Source: Muribaculaceae bacterium (GTDB lineage Bacteria > Bacteroidota > Bacteroidia > Bacteroidales > Muribaculaceae). From it: 12,950 nucleotides of DNA. The translations under genes and the position numbers were made by a program. Where the stretch lies: positions 1-12,950 of the forward strand of contig JAIDBM010000317.1 in assembly GCA_029056365.1 (NCBI GenBank), written 5' to 3'. The notes beneath the pieces were generated by a model. The model ran no database searches. It was not told where the DNA came from and saw nothing but the letters and a program-made list of their open reading frames with translations. Shown here in pieces: positions 5,896 through 12,882 of the stretch. Each line of letters begins with the position of its first letter. The stretch's first letter is position 1.

Positions 5896-6903
5896 ATGGC
5901 AAGCGAAAACAATCAACCCGAAAAAAGCACAGCCAAAGGGCTGCTTATCACCCTTTTTGTAGTTGTACTCGTAGTTGCGGCTGTAGCTGTTGCCGGATTC
6001 CTGTTTCTCAACAAGCCCGACGATTTCATCGAAGGTCAGGCCGAAGGAACCACGGTGCGTATCTCCGGCAAACTGCCCGGACGCGTAGTTGAATTTTATG
6101 TTCAGGAAGGCGATACGGTACACGCCGGCGATACTCTGGTGTGCATCCACTCCGCTGTAGTGGAAGCACAGCTCACCCAGGCACAGGCCATGCAGGAAGT
6201 GGCGCAGGCCCAGAACCGTAAAGTCGATGCCGGCACAAGACGCCAGATTATACAATCGGCCTACGATGTATGGCAGCAGGCCAAGGCCGCCGTCGGAATA
6301 ACAAAAAAGACCTACGACCGCATGCAGCGCCTATATGACGAGGGCGTGATGAGCGAACAGAAACGCGATGAGGCCAAAGCCGCATACGATGCCGCCACCG
6401 CCGGAGCCGCCGCCGCCGAAAGCCAATACAACCTGGCTGTTTCGGGCGCTCAGAAAGAAGACAAGGAATCCACCGCCGCAATGGTAAGCGCCGCACACGG
6501 AGGCGTGGAGCAAGTTCAGGCCGTGCTCGACGATGCTTACCTTACAGCTCCGTTCGACGGCACCATCGACCAGATTTATCCCGAGGTTGGCGAGCTTGTG
6601 GCTCTCGGTGCTCCGATCATGAGCCTCCTGCGCAACGACAAACGCTGGATTACATTCAATGTGCGCGAGGAACTGCTCAACGACCTCGCCATAGGCAAAA
6701 AAATAAAAGTGATGGTACCGGCCCTTGGCAAAAAAGTGATTGAAGTGGAAATATACTTCATACGCGACATGGGCACCTACGCCACATGGCGCTCGACCAA
6801 AGCCACAGGCGAATGGGACAGCCGTACATTCCAGATCAAAGCCCGGCCCACCGAGCCGGTCGAGGGACTTCGTCCGGGCATGTCGATCATCTATAAGCAA
6901 TAA
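5896..6903 (+). CDS. HlyD/EmrA-type membrane-fusion (periplasmic adaptor) protein
   Basis: A 335-residue adaptor linking the inner-membrane transporter to the TolC-like channel. The open frame extends upstream into the TolC gene, but ATG at 5896 is the proper start because the N-terminal anchor follows it directly: MASENNQPEKSTAKG, then a membrane helix at about 16-39. The first lipoyl half is at 50-85 (ISGKLPGRVVEFYVQEGDTV). A long coiled-coil hairpin runs from about 88 to 213 (Ala/Gln-rich, with RLYDEGVMSEQKRDEAKAAY). The second lipoyl half is at about 215-245 (YLTAPFDGTIDQIYPEVGE), followed by a beta-barrel domain ending in VEGLRPGMSIIYK. The closing 'GL.PGM' motif is a family hallmark. 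Only 3 bp separate it from the first ABC-2 gene. The lack of a lipoprotein cysteine places it in the EmrA/YhiI class, not AcrA. Confidence 0.93.
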   Translation: MASENNQPEKSTAKGLLITLFVVVLVVAAVAVAGFLFLNKPDDFIEGQAEGTTVRISGKLPGRVVEFYVQEGDTVHAGDTLVCIHSAVVEAQLTQAQAMQEVAQAQNRKVDAGTRRQIIQSAYDVWQQAKAAVGITKKTYDRMQRLYDEGVMSEQKRDEAKAAYDAATAGAAAAESQYNLAVSGAQKEDKESTAAMVSAAHGGVEQVQAVLDDAYLTAPFDGTIDQIYPEVGELVALGAPIMSLLRNDKRWITFNVREELLNDLAIGKKIKVMVPALGKKVIEVEIYFIRDMGTYATWRSTKATGEWDSRTFQIKARPTEPVEGLRPGMSIIYKQ

Positions 6904-6906
6904 AAC

Positions 6907-8067
6907 ATGATAGGTCTGAAAGCTTCATTATTACGCGAAGTGCGCCGTCTGGGCAGCAGAAAAATGTATATCTGCGCCATGGTTCTGGTGCCCGTGCTCT
7001 GCGCTCTCTTCTTCGTGAGCCTTCTGGAGCCCGGACTGCCTCTTAAAACGCCCGTGGCCGTTGTCGACCTCGACCATTCGTCGATGTCGCGCAAAGTCAC
7101 ACGCACTCTCGACGCCATAGAGACAATAGATGTAAGCCGCAGACTCGAAAGCTACGACAAGGCTGTAGACGCCGTACGCCGGGGCGAGATTTTCGGTTTT
7201 TTTGTGATTCCGCCCGACTTCGAGTCCGATGCTCTGGGACAGCGTACCCCTACACTGGAATACTACAGCAACATGACTTATTTCGTGCCGGGCACCCTCA
7301 CGTTCAAAGGATTCAAAACCGTTGCCGTCACCACGGCCGGCGGACTGGTCACAGCCACCCTTGTAAGCGCCGGTGCCGACCCGGCCATGGTTGGCTCGCT
7401 CATTCAGCCTATGACCATACAGGAGCATCCTCTGGCCAATCCCTGGCTCAGCTATTCGATATATCTTTGTCCGTCGTTTATCTACGGCGTGCTTGCGCTG
7501 ATGATTTTCCTCACCACTGCATTTGCCATAACGATGGAAATAAAAAAAGGCACATCGCCTGAATGGATCGCCACCGCCCACGGACGCATATCCGTGGCAC
7601 TGGCAGGCAAGCTGCTGCCTCACACGGCAATATTCAGCATTGTAGGCATATCCATAATGTCGTTGCTGTGGGAATACTGCCATTTTCCGGTGTCCGGCTC
7701 GCTATGGTGGTTCGCACTCGCGGTAGTGCTGTTTGTAATGGCCTGCCAGGCATTCGCTTTGTTTATTGTAAGCATTCTGCCCAACCCGCGCCTCAGCTTC
7801 TCCATACTGGCCCTTACCGGCATTCTGAGTTTCTCGCTCACAGGCTTCAGCTTTCCGGTGCAGAGCATGTATGGTGCTCTGGCCATATTCAGCTATGCGC
7901 TGCCGGTAAGATACCTGTTCCTCATATATGTGAGCGATGTGCTCAACGGCTGGCCCATATATTATGTGCGGATGTATTATGTGGCCCTGATACTTTTCGT
8001 ACCCATCGGCAGCACTCTCGCATGGAGGCTCAAGAAAGCCTGTCTGAAACCCGTTTACGTTGAATAA
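6907..8067 (+). CDS. ABC-2-type (YhhJ/YbhR-like) membrane transport protein, first of a pair
   Basis: A 386-residue inner-membrane protein of the ABC-2 membrane family. A cytoplasmic start (MIGLKASLLREVRRLGSRK) leads to membrane helix 1 at about 19-40. A large periplasmic domain of about 140 residues follows, beginning with the family pattern KTPVAVVDLDHSSMSRKV and containing VIPPDFESDALG. Five or six further helices lie between about 185 and 375, with a cytoplasmic loop MEIKKGTSPEWIATAHGR resembling the coupling helix region (relatives have 'E...GT.E.l..tP'). The gene begins 3 bp after the adaptor, and its partner begins 4 bp after its stop, so the two probably form a heterodimer. No Walker A or B motif and no ATPase gene occurs in the operon. 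Confidence 0.9.
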   Translation: MIGLKASLLREVRRLGSRKMYICAMVLVPVLCALFFVSLLEPGLPLKTPVAVVDLDHSSMSRKVTRTLDAIETIDVSRRLESYDKAVDAVRRGEIFGFFVIPPDFESDALGQRTPTLEYYSNMTYFVPGTLTFKGFKTVAVTTAGGLVTATLVSAGADPAMVGSLIQPMTIQEHPLANPWLSYSIYLCPSFIYGVLALMIFLTTAFAITMEIKKGTSPEWIATAHGRISVALAGKLLPHTAIFSIVGISIMSLLWEYCHFPVSGSLWWFALAVVLFVMACQAFALFIVSILPNPRLSFSILALTGILSFSLTGFSFPVQSMYGALAIFSYALPVRYLFLIYVSDVLNGWPIYYVRMYYVALILFVPIGSTLAWRLKKACLKPVYVE

Positions 8068-8071
8068 CCAT

Positions 8072-9319
8072 ATGAATCCTTTTAAATACATAGGCCGCTG
8101 GTTCGGTAAACTCGGCGAGGTTTTTGCCCGCGAATTCAGCATAGTCACACACGATGCCGGAGCAATGCTCTTCTTCATCGGCCTGCCGCTGCTGTATCCG
8201 ATTGTATACACTCTGATATATAATCCGGAAGTCGTACGCCAGCTTCCGGTGGCGGTGGTCGACAACAGCCGCACCCCGGAATCGCGCGAACTGGTACGTG
8301 CCGCATCGGCAGCTCCGGCGGTACAGATATTCTCCTACGATGCCAACCTCGCCGATGCCAAGGCCCGCATGGCCTCCGGCGATGTGTTCGCCATAATGGA
8401 GATACCCTCCGATTACGCGAAAAAACTGGCATCAGGCGAGCAGGCTACCGTGCCGATGTATTTCGACATGAGCCTGCTGCTGCGTTACCGTGCGCTTCTG
8501 GGCGCCATGACCGACCTCCAGATGAAAGTGATGCAGGATGTCACTGCCGCACGCGTCGAGACAATCGGGGCAAGCGGCTCCGGCATGACATCCCTGCCGG
8601 TGAAAAGCGAGAGTAACTTCATGGGCGATACAAGCGACGGTTTCGCCTCGTTCGTGATTCCAGGCATTGTGATTCTGATTCTCCAGCAAAGCATGGTGCT
8701 CGGAGTGATGCTCATTGAAGGCAGCTCGCGCGAACGCCGGCGCCGCAACGGCGGCATCGACCCCAAGATGACCGACAATGCGCCCGCCTCATCGCTCGTA
8801 CTCGGCAAGGCCCTGTGTTATACGGTTATATATATCCCGATGGCGCTTTATATACTGGCTCTCATTCCACGCTTCTTCAATCTGCCGCACATAGGCGAGC
8901 CGGCCGACTATCTGCTGTTTATATTTCCCCTGCTGCTGGCCTCGGCCTTCTTCGGGCAGACACTGAGTTTCTTCGCCAAAGAACGGGAGAGCACTTTCAT
9001 GATAGCGGTGTTCACATCGGTGGTATTCCTTTTTCTGTCGGGACTCACCTGGCCCAGATATGCCATGAGCGACTTCTGGCGCTTCTGCGGCGACCTTGTT
9101 CCCGGTGTCTGGGGCATCGAAGGCTTCATACGCATAAACAGCAACGCCGCCACACTGAGCGAGTCGGCCCGACCGTTCCTGGCCATGTGGGGCCTGGCCG
9201 CGCTCTATTTTATCACCGCCTGGATTGTCATGGCTTATATCAGGAAGGAGAGTCGTACAAGGCGAGTGCCTGCTGATACTCCGAACACAGACGGGCCTTC
9301 AGTTCAGGAGGCGAGATAA
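8072..9319 (+). CDS. ABC-2-type (YhhJ/YbhS-like) membrane transport protein, second of a pair
   Basis: A 415-residue paralogue of the preceding protein. ATG at 8072 is preferred over an in-frame TTG at 8060 that overlaps the previous stop. It has the same build: a cytoplasmic start with FAREFSIVTHDAGAMLFF, helix 1 at about 31-50, and a periplasmic domain opening with LPVAVVDNSRTPESREL and holding IMEIPSDYAKKLASGE. A membrane block follows from about 195, with VIPGIVILILQQSMVLGVML, a basic cytoplasmic loop EGSSRERRRRNGG, and later helices including FLFLSGLTWPRYAM. This block resembles the ABC-2 permease domain. The last 26 residues after the final helix are hydrophilic and are read from DNA that also encodes the WYL protein on the other strand (80-bp convergent overlap). 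It is the last gene of the export operon, and no terminator follows it. Confidence 0.9.
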   Translation: MNPFKYIGRWFGKLGEVFAREFSIVTHDAGAMLFFIGLPLLYPIVYTLIYNPEVVRQLPVAVVDNSRTPESRELVRAASAAPAVQIFSYDANLADAKARMASGDVFAIMEIPSDYAKKLASGEQATVPMYFDMSLLLRYRALLGAMTDLQMKVMQDVTAARVETIGASGSGMTSLPVKSESNFMGDTSDGFASFVIPGIVILILQQSMVLGVMLIEGSSRERRRRNGGIDPKMTDNAPASSLVLGKALCYTVIYIPMALYILALIPRFFNLPHIGEPADYLLFIFPLLLASAFFGQTLSFFAKERESTFMIAVFTSVVFLFLSGLTWPRYAMSDFWRFCGDLVPGVWGIEGFIRINSNAATLSESARPFLAMWGLAALYFITAWIVMAYIRKESRTRRVPADTPNTDGPSVQEAR

Positions 9320-10142
9320 CCTGTATGCGCGGCCCGTAGCTAAGCAGCTCGGCTATAAAGTCGTCGGTAAGACGCAGACGGTAATGAAAATCGCTGAATT
9401 CATCATGAACCATCTCCTCCTGGGAATGGTGCAACGGCAGTGCCCTGAAGTATTTGGCCTGCCGGGTGTCGGTGCGCAGAACCACTTCCCGGGGTTCCGC
9501 ACCGGTCACCACTATGCCGAAAGCATCGTGGAAATACGACTCGCAATCGAACGAGGCGTCAGGTGTAAAGACATCGGTTGTCATCACACACGCTGTCATA
9601 CGGTCGAGAGCATATGTCTTGATCCGGTCTTCCGCAACATTGCGTCCGGCCACATACCAGCGCTGACGGAATATCTTGAGCAGATACGGCTCGAACACGA
9701 TTCCTGAAGCCGGACGCGAACGGGTGTACGACTGATAGTCGAATCTGAGGCGCCGGTTCTCCCGCAAGGCGTCTATCACTACGCCCAGATATGCCCGCGA
9801 CGAGGGCACTTCCTCAAGAAAAATCTTTCCGGCCACATCGCGGGCGCCCGTAAGAACATGACTCATGGCCGAGGAGTCAAGGAGCCAGTCGGTTACACTG
9901 CGGTCGTGCGAGTCGTCCTCACGGATATAATATTCATAGGTACGGCTGTCGCATTCTATGGTAAGTCCGAAAAGCTGCTCCACACCCATGCGGTAATTAT
10001 AGAAAGTGCGGCGCGGCATGGGCCTGCCGTCGCCGAATGCACTCCGTCGCCAGCAGGCGTCAAGGTCGCGGCGCGATATACGTCCGTAGCGGCGGATGGT
10101 ATCCACCAGCCATACATAGCGGTTGATCAGTTCTTTCGACAT
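9240..10142 (-). CDS. WYL-domain transcriptional regulator with winged-helix N-terminus
   Basis: A 300-residue DNA-binding protein. ATG at 10142 is chosen because homology begins there (MSKELINRYVWLVDTI); the open frame continues upstream only as a shadow of the symporter gene. Residues about 1-75 form a winged-helix region (IRRYGRISRRDLDACW, then PRRTFYNYRMGVEQLFGLTIEC). A linker leads to the WYL domain at about 115-195, with FEPYLLKIFRQRWYVAGRN and the IKTYALDRM strand. The name-giving triad reads W162-Y163-V164. The C-terminal WCX part (about 215-300) contains EVVLRTDTRQAKYFRALPLHHSQE and LLSYGPRIQVISPPELK. WYL domains are thought to bind ligands, including nucleic acids in some proteins. 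The gene overlaps the symporter by 16 bp and is probably translated with it. Its target and ligand cannot be read from sequence; control of its own operon is inference. Confidence 0.92.
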   Translation of the reverse strand: MSKELINRYVWLVDTIRRYGRISRRDLDACWRRSAFGDGRPMPRRTFYNYRMGVEQLFGLTIECDSRTYEYYIREDDSHDRSVTDWLLDSSAMSHVLTGARDVAGKIFLEEVPSSRAYLGVVIDALRENRRLRFDYQSYTRSRPASGIVFEPYLLKIFRQRWYVAGRNVAEDRIKTYALDRMTACVMTTDVFTPDASFDCESYFHDAFGIVVTGAEPREVVLRTDTRQAKYFRALPLHHSQEEMVHDEFSDFHYRLRLTDDFIAELLSYGPRIQVISPPELKARLCSEYQQALALYDSPS

Positions 10143-11596
10143 ATGTCTGTTTTTCCGGGTGAGGTAATCCAAAGTCCGGCCACGGTATAAAGCGCGTTTA
10201 TCAGCAGAAGCTCGAAGCCGGTGTGGTAGGCCCAGAGGCGTACGAGCGCCCACTGCGTGCACCACGACAGCACCGGCGCGAGCACACACACCACCGGCAC
10301 AAGAGGGTCGCGCACTTCCCGGCGGGTAAACATGCCGAAGACAAACAGACCGAGTATCGGACCATAGGTATAGGAAGCCAGCGTGTACACCGCCGATATG
10401 GCATCCTGGTCGCTGAGATAATAAAACACCACTATCACGGCCCCCATCACCGCCGACATGCCCAGATGCACCAGTCGGCGGGTTCGTGTCAGGCGCCGCT
10501 GGTCGGCCTGACGGTGCGCGCCCAGAATATCGACGGTAAACGATGTGGTGAGCGATGTAAGCGCGGAGCCTGCCGCCGAGTATGCGGCGGCTATCAGACC
10601 AAGCACAAACAGAATGCCCACCCATACCGGCATGGCCTCCGATGTGGCAACCATGCCGAAGATGTCGTCGGACTTCTCGGGCAAGGCTATCGAATGGTTT
10701 TCGAGATATATCAGCAGCAAAGTACCCAACAGCAGAAAGAGTGCAATTACAAAGAACTGCGTAATGCCGCTCACAACCATGTTTTTCTGACTCTGACGGG
10801 AGTCCTTGCAGGCCAGGTTGCGCTGCATCATGTCCTGGTCGAGACCGGTTGTGGCTATGGCCATGAATATGCCGCCCACAAACTGCTTCCAGAAATATGT
10901 GCTCGCCTTGGGGTTGTCGAAATAGAACATCCGCGAGCTTTCGTGCCCGAATATCGCCCTTGTCATACCCCAGAAGTCATAGCCGAGATCCGAGGCGATG
11001 AAGAAAATGCACAATACCACCGAGCCAATCAGACAGAAACTCTTGAGTGTGTCGGTCCATATCAGAGTCTTTACGCCTCCCTGCACAGTATAAAGCCATA
11101 TCAGAGCAATCGTAGCCACCACATTCACCACAAACGGTATGCCAAGCGGCCCGAATACAAGCAGCTGAAGCACCGAGCACACTACAAAAAAACGGACTGC
11201 GGCACCAAGCATCTTCGACACAAAGAAAAACCATGCTCCGCTACGGTAGCTGCTTCTGCCGAAGCGCTCCTCAAGATAGCCGTAGATCGAAATCATGTTG
11301 CGCCTGTAGAACATCGGCACCAGTACAAAGGCTATCAGCAGATAACCCACAATAAACCCGAGCACCATCTGAAGATAGCTGTAGCCTTTCTCGGCCACCA
11401 TGCCCGGCACGGATATGAATGTGACACCTGAGATAGATGCCCCCATCATGGCAAAGGCCACCACAAACCATGGCACCCGGCGGTTGCCGGTGAAGAACGT
11501 GGAATTATCGCTGCCGCGCGACGCTATCGCCGACACGGCCATAAGCAGGCCGAAATAGCCTGCGATAGTAAGTATTATAGTTACAGGCAGACTCAT
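10127..11596 (-). CDS. Sodium:solute symporter (SSS family), candidate N-acetylmuramic acid transporter
   Basis: A polytopic inner-membrane sodium-coupled uptake protein of 489 residues, the usual SSS length, with about 13 hydrophobic helices. Family landmarks are the first core helix AFAMMGASISGVTFISVPG, GYLLIAFVLVPMFYR, YLEERFGRSSYR, a VQGGVKTLIWTDTLKSF loop, a GGIFMAIATTGLDQDMMQRNLACKD segment split around TGLDQD, and AAYSAAGSALTSLTTSFTVD with the Ser/Thr pair expected at the second sodium site. ATG at 11596 is chosen, with a GTG at 11602 overlapping the namZ stop (GTGA) as the alternative; either way translation is coupled to namZ. Pairing with NamZ, and the known SSS-type MurNAc transporter MurT of Tannerella forsythia, suggest muramic acid or a related peptidoglycan sugar as substrate. 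The family is certain; the substrate is not. Confidence 0.93.
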   Translation of the reverse strand: MSLPVTIILTIAGYFGLLMAVSAIASRGSDNSTFFTGNRRVPWFVVAFAMMGASISGVTFISVPGMVAEKGYSYLQMVLGFIVGYLLIAFVLVPMFYRRNMISIYGYLEERFGRSSYRSGAWFFFVSKMLGAAVRFFVVCSVLQLLVFGPLGIPFVVNVVATIALIWLYTVQGGVKTLIWTDTLKSFCLIGSVVLCIFFIASDLGYDFWGMTRAIFGHESSRMFYFDNPKASTYFWKQFVGGIFMAIATTGLDQDMMQRNLACKDSRQSQKNMVVSGITQFFVIALFLLLGTLLLIYLENHSIALPEKSDDIFGMVATSEAMPVWVGILFVLGLIAAAYSAAGSALTSLTTSFTVDILGAHRQADQRRLTRTRRLVHLGMSAVMGAVIVVFYYLSDQDAISAVYTLASYTYGPILGLFVFGMFTRREVRDPLVPVVCVLAPVLSWCTQWALVRLWAYHTGFELLLINALYTVAGLWITSPGKTDICRKN

Positions 11597-11598
11597 AG

Positions 11599-12762
11599 TC
11601 ACTCGGCATAAAGCAGGTAAGGACGGCGCCGGGCGGTAAAAGCCTTGACATCATCGGCCCATGTGGCCTTGATTTCATCGGCACTGCGTCCGGCCTCTAT
11701 CATTCCACGTATGTCGCCGCGACCGATAAGCAGCTCGAAGAAATTACGGAAAAACTTGTCGCCGTACTTATCCTTTAGATCATTGTACGCATCAATCACA
11801 TATTCCATTGTAACGCCCTTGGCAATAATCTCGTCATCGCTCATGCCGCTCAGATCCACGCCATGACACAGTTTGCCGAGCTGGGGCGGGTTCTTGGCTC
11901 CGGCCACACTGCGCGGAGTGAATTCGAAGCTGCGGTTTTTCATGTCGGGATGACCGTAAATCTTGAACGGCATGTCTGTGCCGCGTCCGAGGCTCACCGG
12001 CGTAGCCTCGAAATAGCATGTGGCCGGATAAAGATATACCGCCTTCATGTCGCGCAGATTGGGCGACGGGGGCACCGGAAGCTCATAGCGGGTCTGATGG
12101 GTATAACCAGAACACGGCACAACTGTCAGCTTCACCTTGGTCCCGTTGTCGAGCCAGCCCTCTCCTATTGCCATACGGGCCAACTCGCCGAGAGTCATGC
12201 CGTGCACCACCGGAATAGGCAGCCGGCCAACTCCGCTCTTGTATTTCATGTCGAGTATGGGACCATCGACATACATTCCGTTGGGGTTAGGACGGTCGAG
12301 TATCATCACCTCCTTGTTTTTTGCTGCGGCGGCGTTCATGAGGTCTATCATGGTGCAATAGTAGGTATAGTAACGCAGGCCTACATCCTGTATGTCCACC
12401 ACAATCACATCAACATCGTTGAGAACCGCCGGGTCTGCGCCCTTTCGGCGGCCATCGTAAAGGCTCACTATCGGGAGTCCGCTTACCGGGTCGACCGATC
12501 CCTTGACATGTTCGCCAGCATCGGCAGTTCCTCGGAATCCATGCTCGGGAGAGAACAGTTTACGAACATTTATACCGTTCTCAAGCATAAGGTCGAGGGT
12601 ATGCCGCTGCCCTACCATACCTGTATGGTTTGAATACAACGCCACTTTTTTTCCTTTCAGCTGTGGCATATATACATCGGTGCGGGCGGCTCCCACAGTC
12701 ACCTCTGCCAGAGCAGTCACACATGGCAGCAATAATAGAAGATATATCAGAATCCGTTTCAT
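11599..12762 (-). CDS. namZ: Secreted DUF1343 protein, NamZ-type exo-beta-N-acetylmuramidase
   Basis: The family (GH171) releases terminal N-acetylmuramic acid from the non-reducing end of peptidoglycan fragments. ATG at 12762 is chosen over a TTG at 12771 because it gives a proper signal peptide (MKRILIYLLLLLPCVTALA, cleavage expected near residue 19), placing the 387-residue enzyme in the periplasm or outside. Conserved blocks are GKKVALYSNHTGMV at 37-50, VRKLFSPEHGFRG at 66-78 (E73 as the likely catalytic residue of the SPEHG motif), DVIVVDIQDVGLRYYTYY at 118-135 and LDRPNPNG at 155-162. They continue with GRLPIPVVHGMTLGELA, SPNLRDMKAVYLYPATCYFE, SLGRGTDMPFKIYGHP and the ending RRRPYLLY. 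All are typical and none is broken. It leads the namZ-symporter-WYL unit and diverges from the tRNA-Ala gene. Sugar release outside the cell followed by uptake through the adjacent symporter is a natural pathway. Confidence 0.9.
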   Translation of the reverse strand: MKRILIYLLLLLPCVTALAEVTVGAARTDVYMPQLKGKKVALYSNHTGMVGQRHTLDLMLENGINVRKLFSPEHGFRGTADAGEHVKGSVDPVSGLPIVSLYDGRRKGADPAVLNDVDVIVVDIQDVGLRYYTYYCTMIDLMNAAAAKNKEVMILDRPNPNGMYVDGPILDMKYKSGVGRLPIPVVHGMTLGELARMAIGEGWLDNGTKVKLTVVPCSGYTHQTRYELPVPPSPNLRDMKAVYLYPATCYFEATPVSLGRGTDMPFKIYGHPDMKNRSFEFTPRSVAGAKNPPQLGKLCHGVDLSGMSDDEIIAKGVTMEYVIDAYNDLKDKYGDKFFRNFFELLIGRGDIRGMIEAGRSADEIKATWADDVKAFTARRRPYLLYAE

Positions 12763-12768
12763 TGTCAA

Positions 12769-12776
12769 CAAAGTTA
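12769..12776 (-). promoter_or_regulatory. namZ: -7-like box just upstream of namZ
   Basis: Read on the minus strand, TAACTTTG matches TAnnTTTG and ends 6 bp before the namZ ATG. A start 4-7 bp downstream would give an mRNA with almost no leader. No TTTG -33 box lies at the right distance, so this is a weak call. It is the only such match I found in this intergenic region on the minus strand. Confidence 0.3.
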
Positions 12777-12801
12777 TATAATCTTATGCAATAGACCCGC
12801 G

Positions 12802-12818
12802 TTTATTTGTTAAATAAA
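12802..12818. repeat. AT-only inverted repeat between namZ and tRNA-Ala
   Basis: TTTATTT (12802-12808) and AAATAAA (12812-12818) are perfect inverted repeats around GTT. The dyad lies in the divergent intergenic region, about 40 bp upstream of namZ and about 20 bp upstream of the tRNA -33 box. It could be an operator or simply AT-rich promoter DNA. Confidence 0.3.
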
Positions 12819-12838
12819 TTTAAGACTACCGTCGCAGA

Positions 12839-12870
12839 TTTGGCAGACTCGAAAAAAGTCTGTATCTTTG
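12839..12870 (+). promoter_or_regulatory. Promoter of the tRNA-Ala gene
   Basis: A -33 box TTTG (12839-12842) and a -7 box TATCTTTG (12863-12870) are separated by exactly 20 bp, a textbook Bacteroidetes promoter. The mature tRNA starts 13 bp after the -7 box, so transcription near 12875 leaves a short 5' leader for RNase P. The spacer is filled by an inverted repeat, CAGACT-cgaaaaa-AGTCTG (12844-12862), which abuts the -7 box. Confidence 0.7.
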
Positions 12871-12882
12871 CACCGCAAACAA

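Noticed and set aside
5177..5902. 241-codon minus-strand open frame opposite the TolC-like gene
   Set aside because: Cys/His/Gly-rich shadow translation; the TolC frame has a signal peptide and conserved repeats.
10143..10625. Upstream extension of the WYL frame that would make a 461-residue fusion protein
   Set aside because: The extra 161 residues are an out-of-frame reading of the symporter C-terminus; WYL-family homology begins at the ATG at 10142.
10223..11431. 402-codon open frame on the plus strand antisense to the symporter gene
   Set aside because: Rich in His, Arg, Gln and Cys with no domain pattern; it mirrors the hydrophobic codons of the symporter on the other strand, which has complete family motifs.
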